Assembly: GCA_964016875.1 (NCBI GenBank)
Contig: OZ024722.1
Location: 14,266,576-14,330,575 of the forward strand
Origin: Fallopia convolvulus
Taxonomy: Eukaryota; Streptophyta; Magnoliopsida; Caryophyllales; Polygonaceae
Reading direction: 5' to 3'
Length of the DNA stretch: 64,000 bases
Shown in pieces: positions 23,540 through 34,467 of the stretch. The position numbers and the translations under genes are program-made. The notes under the pieces are model-generated. The model was not told the origin of the DNA, ran no database searches, and saw nothing but the letters and a program-made list of their open reading frames with translations. Position 1 is the stretch's first letter; every line of letters starts with the position of its first letter.

Positions 23540-25291
23540 TTTTGTTTAGCGAATCCAACACAAAGCTTGTCGTTGAATCATAATACATTTGTTAGTACTT
23601 AGCTTTAACATCTCATACATATCTTTAAGTAGTACAGTCCATAAGTTTCTTTTACAATTTATTACATGTTGTTCTAGTATTAGGTTAAACATTTTGTTCC
23701 TTGCCTTACAAAGGCACAAAATGAGCTTTCTATACATTCCTTCCTGCGGTGTTTTACGGGTTTTTGTGCTCGTTCTTGTTGCTTTGTCATAGCTCTTATT
23801 CTTCTTGGTTAATTCCCAAATCTGCCAAGAAGGCTCATTAACACCTCTATTTCTTCTATGATCCCATGTTCCAATAATAAACCTTCTCATATAACATACT
23901 ACCTGATCATATCTTAAATTTCTAATGACATATAATCTGAAACAAATATCTCTTCTTTTTAGAAACAGATCAGGAATTGGTTTACATTTAGAAAGAGCAG
24001 CACAATTATTCATGTTTTTCCCTTTCCTAATCTTGAGATTGTACCACATACAAGATAAGTGTCAAAAAAAATCAATTTTTCAAAGGAAACAAGTTATATA
24101 TCTAGACCACATGTCACTATAGCCTCTCTTTGTATCAAAAATTGGATTCCAATTACAGTGTACAAGGTCAAGACCAATAGTGCCTGAATTAGTCCAAAAT
24201 TTGTAGACATTTTGTATAATATTAGAGGAGCATCGTAGTATAGGACACCGACTAGCATCTAAGAAATTGTAATGGGCGATTAGCCCCATGTTGACAGCAG
24301 AAATACATCCATCATCACATTCAGTTTTGTACGACAACCATGTTGAGATCAGAGTTGCAAATATACACACATCATTATACAAGTCAAAACTCATCAAGAT
24401 ATGTCTAGCCATGATAATACCATCAAGGCATAAAACAGTATCATTCTGAATATCAAAAGATATTTGGGTTAAAGGTGGTTTTTCCATCAATGCGCCATTG
24501 TCGATTTTATCCACAGTAATAATACCAAAGAGGAGGGTTCCAATTTGGTGTATGTTGTTTTTGTTGACGTAGGCTTAGCGGCGTGCTTTTCTTTGACAAG
24601 CTTCTATTTTTCTTTACTTCCTTCTTCGTTTGTGTCATCCCAACTGGCAATGTGTTGGTTCATTTTAGCAACACTATTATCGGTTTCCTCAACCATAGTG
24701 TGCTTTGTTCAAGTTGTTCAAGGGTTATTGTTCTTAGAGATTGTTCAATGAGAGGTTTTCAAAGAGAAAGTTTCTTTTCTGGGCAGAGAACAGTAGAATA
24801 AAATTTAATTTGTTTATAAGAATGTGATTTTGTAAAAGGAAGAAGTTGAGGATAGAACATACACATCAACAGCCTCAAAGGCCTCAAGTTATGTCCAGAA
24901 ATCCTTAGGAGAGACCCATGATCATAGTATAATAAATTCATGCTCAAGAGATAGGAAGGAAATCACCTTAATTGAGGAAACGTGTGTTTCCTTAGATGTG
25001 TTCCATCAATGGAGAGTCCTCCAACGCTGCTCCCATCATCAACAAGGCAAGACGAGCGAGAGGCCCGCTCAACAGATCTCCCCTTATTGGCCCTCAAAGT
25101 TCCTTGTCGACAAATCCCTTGCCTCCCTTTGTGAATTAGATTTGATTTTCGATTCCATTTCACTCTTTGGAGTATCACCACTTGATTTGTGCAATTGCGC
25201 CGTCTAGGTTTTGGATTTTGGCGTCCGCTGCTTGTTTCAGGGACCGAGGCGAACCATATCGGCTCGCTAATTGTTCGAAGAAGACTTCCAT
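23540..25291 (-). pseudogene. Upstream (ORF1/leader) part of the second LINE remnant
   Basis: Lies 5' of the endonuclease start on the same strand. Minus frames 24049-23546 and 24514-24080 are open but carry no motif I recognise. At the upstream end the ATG at 25291 opens a 38-codon frame (MEVFFEQLASRYGSPR, AKIQNLDGAIAQIK) that could be an ORF1 start. The assignment rests on position only. Confidence 0.35.
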
Positions 25292-25454
25292 GGGAGATTT
25301 GAGGGTGGATTGAGCCGATAATTGCTAAGATGAGAGGGAGATAGATTGATCTAGGTTTTTTTGGTTTTTGGGTGTTTTCGTTTCTCAGGCCAGGGGAAAA
25401 AGAGCATTTTTTCGGGGGTCTTGACTCTTGATTGTGTTGTCGTGGCCCTATAAT

Positions 25455-26213
25455 TAGGGGTGTCCATCGGGCGAGTCGGGTCGGGTTTGGGTCGGGTCAA
25501 TTCAATTTCGGGTAAGTTCGGATTCGGGTTAAATTTGGATATTTTGAAAATCGGGTCAAATTGGGTTGGATCATTTCGGGTCGGGTGCTCATTTAATCAG
25601 TCAAAGTTGGATTTCGGGTCAATTTTGGTCGGGTCATTCATTTTCGGTCCAACTTGATTTCTGATAAATCCGGTTTCGAGTTTAGTTAGATTTCAGATTT
25701 AGTCGGATTTCTAGTGGATCAGGTTTCGGGTTTTCGGATTTTGGGTGAATCGGATTTCGACTTTGGGCGAATTTCGGGTTAATCTGTTTTCGAGTAAGCC
25801 GGATTTTGATTAAGACCATATATCGAATGATGAATTTTTGTAGTTTAACTACTCTAGGGTCTAAATATTTAATGTAACATTTAAATTAAATACATAATTA
25901 TAATAAATATTCACTATTATAATATTTTAAAAGATAATGTAATTTTCGGGTGGTTTCGGGTCGGCTAACTTCGGATTTTCGGATGACTTCGGGTCGGGTA
26001 GCATCGGATATCGGGTTGCATCAGGCTAGCCCATTCGGGTATAATCGGTTTTGGGTTAATCTCGCGTTCGGGTTTTTCGGATTCGGGTCAAATCAGTTCG
26101 GGTTAAACATGTCTCAGGTATAAAACTTTTTATTTTTTTCTCGGGTCGGGTCGGGTTCGGAGTCGGGCGGGTCGGACAGGTTTCTCGGGTCGGGTCAAGT
26201 TTTTACAGCCCTA
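25455..26213. mobile_element. Non-autonomous hAT-type element rich in TCGGGT, 8-bp TSD
   Basis: 759 bp flanked by the 8-bp direct repeat CCTATAAT (25447-25454 and 26214-26221). The ends are inverted: TAGGGGTGTCCATCGGG on the left and TAGGGCTGTAAAAACTTGAC reading in from the right. Both subterminal regions are packed with TCGGGT/CGGGTCGGGT hexamers in the same sense (about 25475-25630 and 25940-26190), with an AT-rich centre. The 8-bp TSD and TAGGG ends with subterminal hexamer arrays fit the hAT superfamily. No transposase coding; it would need a transposase in trans. Confidence 0.88.
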
Positions 26214-26243
26214 CCTATAATGGTGATTTGGTTTTCTAACACA

Positions 26244-26313
26244 ACAAATTATTTCTATTTTAGGGCATAGGTTAGAAAACAAATTATTTCTATTTTAGAG
26301 CATAGGTTAGAAA
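26244..26313 (+). repeat. Two tandem 35-bp units
   Basis: Two near-identical copies of a unit beginning ACAAATTATTTCTATTTTAG and ending CATAGGTTAGAAA, differing at one base (GGG/GAG). Confidence 0.9.
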
Positions 26314-26432
26314 AATCGTAGATTATTATTTATATTGCACGAATACATGTACTTTTGAACGGATAAATATGAAGATATTAATAGGATAGATTCTAATATT
26401 ATGATAGATTAAATCATACATAGTATATTATT

Positions 26433-26651
26433 GTCTTCGGGCATTTGGTTTGGCGGTTAAGACCCTGGGGTACTACCCCATTTCTCTCAAATCATACTAC
26501 CCCAAGGTCACCGTTTCGAATTCCATGTGTGACGGTTTGCCCATTTCTCTCTAAAATTGGTTAGTAACTAGTTCTCATCCCTAGTGGATGCTTTAGGCGA
26601 GCCAAAGTAGTACTTGTAGCGACCCTAATCCCTATCTTATAAAAAAATATA
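26433..26651 (+). mobile_element. tRNA-derived SINE with 12-bp TSD
   Basis: 219 bp bordered by the direct repeat TAGTATATTATT (26421-26432 and 26652-26663). The head holds a box A-like TTTGGTTTGGCGGTTAAG (about 26444) and a box B GTTTCGAATTCC (about 26512), spaced as in pol III internal promoters, and the tail ends in an A-rich run (TATAAAAAAATAT). It has no coding capacity and depends on a LINE enzyme for copying. Confidence 0.85.
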
Positions 26652-26663
26652 TAGTATATTATT

Positions 26664-27314
26664 ATTTTAATAACACAACACATATGTGTATTTTTATCTT
26701 GATTTTAACATTACAAATTAAATATACACAAAAATGAGTATATTTTATCGATATTTATTTATATATACGAGATCATAATAGACACATAACTACATATATT
26801 TTGGACACCGTAAATTATTATATATTTTTATTTAAATATGAGATTTATATTTTTTTATAATTTAAATATATATAATTTTTATTTTATGTAAATCTCGAAC
26901 ACATGAATTACACTAGTAATAATACTATCTTCTTTTTAACAGGTTAGTAAATTACATGTTACATATCTACCCTAATACATTATAAAACAGAAACTATGTC
27001 GGTTGAAAAAATTGCGCCACATGGCATTCCATGAATAAAATAATGTTACGTTTTTAAATAATAGTTATTATAGTTAATTGTATCATTCTTTCTATACATC
27101 CAATTTGATCTATGTTTTGATAATTTTTATGCATATTTTTTTAATATTGTAACAAGATTTGAGATCAAAGTATATAATTTTTTTATCTATATGTTGATAA
27201 TAAATTGATCTAATGTTTTTTATATCATTTTTATGCATAATAATTTTTTATCTCTTAACAAGACTTGGGGCTCAAGTATATAACTTTTTATCCATATATT
27301 GATAAAATATGGGG
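26664..27314. other. AT-rich spacer with a tandem duplication
   Basis: No gene. About 27108-27212 and 27213-27312 are diverged copies of one unit of roughly 100 bp, each containing TTTTTATGCATA, then AACAAGA(T/C)TTG, then AAGTATATAA, then a 'tatattgataa' end. Confidence 0.6.
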
Positions 27315-27319
27315 CACAA

Positions 27320-30300
27320 TGTAATATCCGTGATTTTTTCGGATAAATTTGAATTTTTTTTCTAGACGTTCTGAAATAAATAAATTATAATATTGTTATG
27401 AAATATTTATTCGAGTAAATGAATTTATTATAGATGGAATTTAATAAATTCGTAACCAACGGAAATTCTATTCGTAAAACCCGATCGTTCCGGTGTGCGT
27501 TTCAAACCGATTTTCGGTCCGTTTGCGAATGCATTGGATCATTTAAAGAAGGGGATTCAGTGAGATTTGGGTAGAGATTTCCCACTTACTTGTTTGACTA
27601 TTTTATTAAAGACAATCTCCTTCCATATCCCACTCACATGATCAAGATTTTGATCATGATTAGGATGATACTCCACTTACTAGTATAGTTGGCTTTTAAA
27701 GCCTTCTTGCTCTTTGAAAAGACACACCATTTCTCTACACTCCCTTTCATCCTTCAAACACTATCTTTTCTACACTTAAACACTCTCTTTTCTCTCCTTA
27801 AGAGCAAGCAAAATCAGCCATACTTTAATTCTTCAAGGGCTGACTTTCACATGCAAACACACCTAAACTCCATCCTTGGCACACCCTAGTCACCACCACC
27901 ACCGGCCCTCCCTTGGCTGCCACCAAGCTGCGCCACCAGCAGCCACCAGGCGTGCCACCAGCCACTAAGGAGCTGCTGCCAGCCCTCCTCTCCTTCCTCT
28001 CCTTGCTCCCCTTGTGTTGTTCTTCCTACAAGAACACAAGACACATTTAAAGGGTAATCTCTCAAATTTCTTTAAGTATTTTTCTTAGGATAATTCCAAG
28101 TATTTTTAGGAGTTTATCATGAATAAAAATCTCAAAATTTCAGATTTTATGAAATACCATTTTTGTTCATATCATCTTTGATAAATGACATGCATGCAAG
28201 AATTTTATAAGAAAATTGTCTTATAAGCTTCTAGATGATTTTTTTTGAACTTCTTAAGATGAACAAGTTGATTTTTGAGCCTTAATAATTCTGATTTTTA
28301 TTTTTATTATCAAAGAACCCAACTTTTGTTTCTTTTCTATACAAAAATCCTTGATTAATGTAGATAATGACTTGAGAATTTTATAAGATAATTTAGTTAT
28401 GCATAAAACCTACATGCATGTCTTTTATAAGACTTTGAAAGCTTTTATATGATTTTTCCTAGTTTGAATGATTTTCATAAGGACAAGCTTTGATCAATTA
28501 AGTTAAAATGTTCTTGCATGTAAGTTTAGGTGAGTTTTCATGAAATCAACTTAGTTGCATGTCTCTTCCTTTAACTTGTAAACTTGAGAATGTTTTTTTT
28601 TTTTGTAAATGATCTTTGAGTAGAGAAAGAAGTAAAAGATTACAATGGGTTGTTTAATTCATATAAGTACTTGCATGTTAATAAAAATGATTATTTTAAC
28701 TCTTGTCACCCTTGCATGTGTTAGTTATAAAATTTTGAATCAAAATCTCTATTAAACAAGTTAAGAAGTTGTTGGATGTTAAAAGATGGACTCTTTATAA
28801 CTTAAAATCTTCTTGCATGTTAATTTAAGCTAAGAAGAATTTGTTATAATTTATGGATGATCATTCTAGAACTAAAACTATTAAGTATAAAGATAATAGG
28901 TACTTAAATAAATCTTATGGTTATGCATGTGATTTTTTTATAAAGTTGTGGACTAAAACTATCCTTGCATGTGTGTTAAGAACTTGCAAAATATTGAATT
29001 AAAACTTGTTAAACTTTCTTAGTAAAAAGGATGATTAATTTGATAAGTTTAAATCATAGTAAGATAACCTAAGATGTTGCATGTGAGATTAAAAATTGTT
29101 TTTATAAAGTATTATACACATGCATGACAATCCTAAAATTTTCTATAATTTTATAATAAGTAAATCATGACTTTAGCAATTTGTGATCATAAGAATAAGT
29201 CTTATTAGTAGCTTTGCATAAAAATAATGAAAATTGAAAAAAGGTTTTAATTGTGGTTAAAATATACTTGCATGTCAAAATCATCTTTGTCACATAAACT
29301 TTTGGTTTAAAATAAAGTTTGACTTAGAAATAATAAAGTACATGCACAACATATTTTAAGTCTATTTTAAACAATTAGTGCACGTGGTTTAAATAAGGAA
29401 TTTCCTTTTTGTTTAAATAAGGCCTTACATGTTTCCTTTAAATAAATATTTTAAACTCATAAAGTGTACTATCTTGAAAATAATAATAAAGAATTACTAT
29501 TTTATATCTCATATCTAAATTATTAACTAAAATAATTTAGATTTAACCTTCTTTCTCTTAGAAGAGGGAAATAAGAGAAATGTTTAATTTAAATTAAAAT
29601 AAGGATTTTAATACGAATTCGTTCGTCTTTGCTTTCGGTCAAATAGGTCGAAGCGCTCGACGTCTCTAAGAGCTTATATTTCCGAGTTACGAATATTTCT
29701 GAAAGAAATCCAAGGCAAGTGGACATTCTACTTGAACCTTTTCGATAAATTCGATTTCCGTTAACTTGTTCAATGTTGGGAACACCTTGCTTGCTAAATA
29801 AAAACGAACCTAGGAAATATCGATTGTTAGAAATAATGACCATTGTTAGCATTATTACTATTACTATCGTTAATAAGAATTATTGCTAGACTTGTTGTGT
29901 GGTTTGCTTGTTTAAAATCTCTTTTCGAGATTCGTAATTAAATTCGTAAGTAGTGTAGTAAGGGGTGCGGGCCCAGCCCGACACCTCTATATGACATATT
30001 AGGTCGTATCGTGAAATATCAACTTTCCTACGACTGTACGGATCATGATCTATGTCTGCTCCTGCTCGAGGGAGGGACGAAAACACCCTAGCTAGGTGTC
30101 GGAACTCAGTTCCAGTAAGTGGTACGTCGGCCCATTCATGACCCCCCACACTCTTAAAAATCGTTAACGAATGTGAAAGTTTTCATCACGCAAGAAAGTA
30201 AGTGCTAATGCATCTTAAAAGAAACCAAAGCCGGACCGATTTCAAATGATCGATCCGGCTCTCGGTCCGCCAAGGGCGCGAGAGGTTTTAAAGAAACTTG

Positions 30301-30960
30301 TGTGTGTAATTAACGTTCCCAACATTTATTCTATTCTAAGACGTTCTACAATCTCGTAGTTCGTTCTTTCGGTTAAAGAGTTATCTCATCTCGAGATTCA
30401 CTCATTTCCGTTTCTAATAAGCTCCACTTAAAGATTACACATTTCGAAACACATATCGAATACTTCGTAATAAAAATGTCGATACTTACCAAACTACCTT
30501 AAGGATGTCCGTTCTAGCTTGCTTAGTCTCTTTAGACTAATTCTGTTTTTCCGCATCTTTGCCTGGCATTTCTCGCCTTTCGCGCCGAATGCCAGACGCT
30601 AGGAAACCTCCATCGAGGGCGTAAAAGGCGAAGACTACTCAAGTGAAGGAAGGAAGGTCAGGAAATTTTCAAGGATGGCACTTTGTTTACTTTTGGGTTT
30701 CTCCACGTTAGTTTAAACAATGTTATCTATATTCCGTTGCGTAACAACTCTTAAGCTTTATATTTTGTCGAACTAAGTCCAAACTTTGTAATAGATACTT
30801 ATAAGTCCCATATGTGAGTGACTCTTTTTAATATGTAATAACTTTTAATTTCCCCATGTTTTATTTAATTTAATACCTTATAAAGCCTAGGGTGACTTTG
30901 GGTGGTAAAACCTGAGGTCACTGGCGGTAACACCTATCGTTGCAAAATAGGGGTGTTACA
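27320..30960 (+). mobile_element. 3.6-kb solo LTR, gypsy chromovirus (Tekay/Del) type
   Basis: Starts TGTAATATCC and ends GGGGTGTTACA, with the 5-bp TSD CACAA on both sides (27315-27319, 30961-30965). The TGTAAYAYCC / GGTGTTACA ends are typical of Tekay/Del-like gypsy LTRs. No PBS, polypurine tract or coding region lies inside, so this is either a solo LTR left by LTR-LTR recombination or a non-coding LTR element. A likely promoter is near 27690-27730 (TTTTAAAGCCTTCTTGCTC), followed by an AC-rich leader. The reading frames inside (for example minus 29589-30149) have no recognisable domain. Confidence 0.8.
28189..29350 (+). repeat. About 13 dispersed TTGCATGT / CATGCATG motifs within the long LTR
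   Basis: The octamer CTTGCATG or CATGCATG recurs at about 28190, 28413, 28513, 28553, 28671, 28711, 28813, 28923, 28963, 29076, 29119, 29268 and 29341, mostly 40-120 bp apart, often followed by TTATAAG or TTAATT. The surrounding sequence looks like a degenerate repeat of roughly 100 bp. Confidence 0.75.
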
Positions 30961-30965
30961 CACAA

Positions 30966-31230
30966 TCTTAAAGATTTTTTATAAATTACATAATTTTATT
31001 ACAATATTATATGTAAGTGTTTTAAATTTTATATTAATATCATAATAATCAATCATCAATATACTCTTACTAAAGTCGAATCAATCTCTCTTAGGTGTCA
31101 CTCATCTAGCTATGCCACATAGGCAAATTTAATTATTCATTTACCTCTTTATCCCTAATTTTCTTTAGTATTTACATTCCCTATATATTATAATAGTAGT
31201 ATCCATTTATCATTAGTAGTTACCATATTA
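30966..31230. other. AT-rich spacer
   Basis: Host or old repeat sequence between the solo LTR and the MULE; nothing recognisable. Confidence 0.6.
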
Positions 31231-32133
31231 AATAAAAAAGGGAAATTCCGAGTGGTACCCCCGAGGTTTTAGTTTTTCCGGTTGGTGTCCACAATTTTTT
31301 TTTTTCAGCTGGTGCCCCTGAGCTTTTGATTAAGTTCGTTCCGTGCCCAATCTTCTAAAAATTTTACTTTCCGTCGTCACTTTCACTACAGAACAAAAAT
31401 AAAATAAAAATAAAAAGTAAAATCAACCATCGGCCATTTTTTTGTCCATCGTCACTCCTCATCCACCATGAGCCCGAGGCTCCGTTCGCCATAATCGACC
31501 TGAGATCTGGTAATGAATCGTGCTTATCTTACCACAAACCCCCAGATCTGCTTTAGTTCATTGTTTCGCATGAAATTTTGACCCTCCAAGCACCATTGTT
31601 AATGCAATCAATTTCACAAACCCCAGATCTGCTCTAGTTCATTGTTCATTGTTTCACAAACCCCCAAAGGCCTTCGATTTTGTACAGATTTGCAAAAAAA
31701 AAAACAAGTTTAGTACTTTTTGTTCGATTTGTCAGTCATCTTCTTGCCCGACATAAACTAATTGTGCAACCAATTAGGAAATCAAATATAGAATTGTCAA
31801 ATTTATTTTCAAGTGAAATTCGCTGATGGAGCTTTTTTTATACTCCATTAATTCAAGTTCATTGCAGTACTGATAGTGATAATTAAGGTATTAAGGTTTA
31901 ATTAGGGAAATGATTTATGCAAAAAGCGTCGTACCAGTACAACTGAGAAGGATTGAACGAGGTGGATCCTATGCCTGATTAAGAGATCAATAATTTCGAA
32001 CATCAATTGGAGACATGAATTTTGAACATCAAGAACAAGAACAAGATTCACTATCCAAGATTTGGTGAGAGGTAAATTCAGTGGTGAGCGAGTGGCAATA
32101 ATGCCTTTGCTCTCTTCTCTCTCCTAGGGTTGG

Positions 32134-34467
32134 GTGCTCCTTTGCTTCTTCCGCCGTCGCTCTCCCATTTCTCCGGTTGCCCCTGCTTCTCCATTATGTA
32201 TATCCGTCTGTTTTCTTTGGTTGTTGGTTTGGTTGTGTTCCCCCCATTTCCTCACCCTTCTTGATCCTTGCTCCTCTCTTGACTTCTTCGGTTTCCCCCC
32301 TTTTCTCTGCTCAAATGAAACTTTTAGGGTTTGGTTGGTGCTGGTCTGTAGATTGTGCCTTTGCCTTATCCCTAATGAACCCTTCTCCTCTTGTGACTTC
32401 TTGTTAATCCATTGGATGGATCTGATTGCCTGGTGCGACTTTGGTTTGCCGTTTCGCAGTTCTTGTGGTTGGATCTTTGACCTTTCTTTTTATTCCTTCG
32501 TTGCTCGGGGTTGCTATCTTTCTTTGCCTTGGGATCTCTCTTTATTTGAGAGATTCTTGGTGGGGATTGTTGATTTGTTGTTTTTGAGTGCTCGTCTTGG
32601 CATCTTTATGCTCGATCTCTCTTTTGGGCTATCTGAAAGCTGGAGCTTTCTTGTTCTTCTATGGGAGGGTGAGAGGTGGTCTCACTCTCTTTGCTGCTTT
32701 TGGAGTTCGGCTAATCCAGGTTATGTCTCTACTCCTTCTTTTCTTCTTCCTTTGGTTCTGATTTCTTATTTGGTGGTTACTATTATATCTGTCAAACTTT
32801 TCTCTTGGTTGCTGCCTTATGGTATCCATCTCTCTTTTTAGACTTTGGGGTTTGTAAAGATTGAGATCTTGCTATATTGTTTGCATCTAGAGAATGAATC
32901 TTTACCTTATGAAATATCATTGAAACTTGTTTTTCACTATTGCTTGAACCTTAATATGATTCTTATCCCAGCTCCACATTTCTCACTGATGACATCTAAA
33001 TTTCAGATTATTCTAAAGCTTATTTTGATCCTTATTCTTTACAATACACTTATCCTTGTATCTTTTTCAAACTATGTGCAGTTTTGCTGTGTGCTCTCCT
33101 TTCTTGGGAGTGGTATTTTTCGACTTCCTGAGTATGGAGTCTTCAACTTAATAAATATTGTCCAAATTTGTGGACCATTAAGTACTCCTGGTGCTTCATT
33201 ATCTATCTCTGTTATGCTAGAAGTGTGTAACTTTTTTATTGCGTTGCCTTTTCTGCTGCAACTTCTGGCATCTGATATTTCAGGTGAAGTATATGTTCTT
33301 GAGTTTGCTAAATTTCATCATTCTCTTTTCTTGCTCAGTTTCTTGACCTACTATTTCTTTACAATATGTCCTTGTTTTTGGTATCTTCCTATGCTCAGGT
33401 ATCCTTCTGGTTGTAACTCCTTATTATCTTTGCATTGCTCTGGCCTTGGTTCCCCCTTCTTCTGGAACTGGCAGCAAGTGCTCCCAACCTATCTAGGTTA
33501 TGTCTCCACTACTTCTCTTCCTCTTCCTTTGTTTCTGGTTTCTTATCTAGTGTTTGTTCTTCTTATCTCTGTCAAACTTTTCTCTTGGCTGCTGCCTTAT
33601 GGTATCCATCTCTCTTTTCAGACCTTAGGGTTTGTAAAGATTGAGATCTTGCTATATTGTTTGCATCTAGAGAATGAACCTTTCCCTTATGAAATATCTT
33701 TGAAATTTGTTTATCACTATGGCTTGAACCTTAATATGATTCTTATCTCAGCTCTATATTCTGCACTAATGAGACTTAAATTCTCTATTATTTTACATGC
33801 TACATTGATCCTTATTTATTACAATATACTTATCCTCTTATCTTGTTCAAGTTATGTGCAGGCTTGTTGTGTTGCCTCCTATCTTGGGAGTGGTTTTGTT
33901 CACCTTCTTGAGTATGGATTCTTCAACTTAATAACTAATGTAGTAACTTGTGGACCATTAAGCACTCCAGGTTTTTTCCTCTCTATCTCTTTTATGCTAG
34001 ATGTGTGCACAACTTTGATTGCTTTGTCTGGTCTGATGCAACTTCTATCATTTGATATTTCAGGTGAAGTATATGTTCTTGAGTTTGCTAAATTTCCTCA
34101 TTCTCTCCTCTTACTGAGTGTTTTGTCTCATTATTTCTTTATAACAAGTTATTGTTTTTGGTATCTTCCTATGGTCAGGTATCCTTGTGTTTGTGATTCC
34201 TTATTATTACTGTATAGATCTGACCTTGATTCCCCCTCCTTATGGAACTGGCAACAAGTGCTCCCTCTCCTTATTTGCTGGTTTAAGCTCTTCTTGGTTG
34301 AGGTGTTGTTGCCTTCTTTTTGGGGGTTGTTTTTTAATCATGGGTGGATCTATCTTTTTAACATGTTTGGTGTTTGGTGGCTTAGGCTCCTCTTCCTGCT
34401 TGGAAGAGTTGTAGCTTTACCCCATCTCCTTTCATGGATTAAAATCAAATTCAATGAGGACAATTAG
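32134..34467 (+). other. Long hydrophobic open frame upstream of and in frame with LINE ORF1
   Basis: From the ATG at 32134 one frame runs to 37269 with only two stops, both TAG (32839-32841 and 34465-34467). This first part encodes about 777 residues rich in Leu, Phe, Ser, Ile, Tyr and Cys, with many stretches long enough to span membranes (FLLPLVLISYLVVTIISVKL; ILKLILILILYNTLILV). The two 780-bp repeat units lie in it, with period divisible by three, so the same frame stays open. At the first TAG the second repeat unit has CAG (33619-33621), so the stop is a recent C-to-T change. Other frames here are closed at normal intervals. No family is recognised. It may be a real N-terminal extension or a composition effect. 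Confidence 0.5.
32718..34260 (+). repeat. Two tandem 780-bp units in the LINE 5' region
   Basis: Unit 1 about 32718-33497, unit 2 about 33498-34260. Anchors: TTGAGATCTTGCTATATTGT at 32861 and again at 33641 (exactly 780 apart); TTCTCTTGG(T/C)TGCTGCCTTA; GGTGAAGTATATGTTCTTGA at 33283 and 34063. By eye the units are a little over 80% identical, and their indels are multiples of three. Similar in layout to the promoter monomers of mammalian L1, but here the frame is open. Confidence 0.9.

Noticed and set aside
25460..25657. TCGGGT arrays as telomere-like or coding sequence
   Set aside because: The hexamers lie between inverted ends and an 8-bp TSD, so they belong to a transposon; the open frame only reflects the repeat.
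26433..26651. A functional tRNA gene
   Set aside because: Box A/B-like signals are present, but the sequence cannot fold as a cloverleaf by eye and has an A-rich tail with TSD, so it is a SINE.
29589..30149. Two minus-strand ORFs (87 aa each)
   Set aside because: Both lie in a solo LTR, lack domains and have no neighbours of matching sense.
33060..34190. TTTCAGG/TGCAGG sites in the LINE as intron borders
   Set aside because: They recur because of the T-rich composition and the duplication; the frame is open through them and the element is copied from RNA, so introns would be lost.
32845..34467. The T-rich open frame as a host multi-pass membrane protein gene
   Set aside because: It lies wholly within LINE borders (16-bp TSD, A-tail) and contains an internal 780-bp duplication; it belongs to the LINE.
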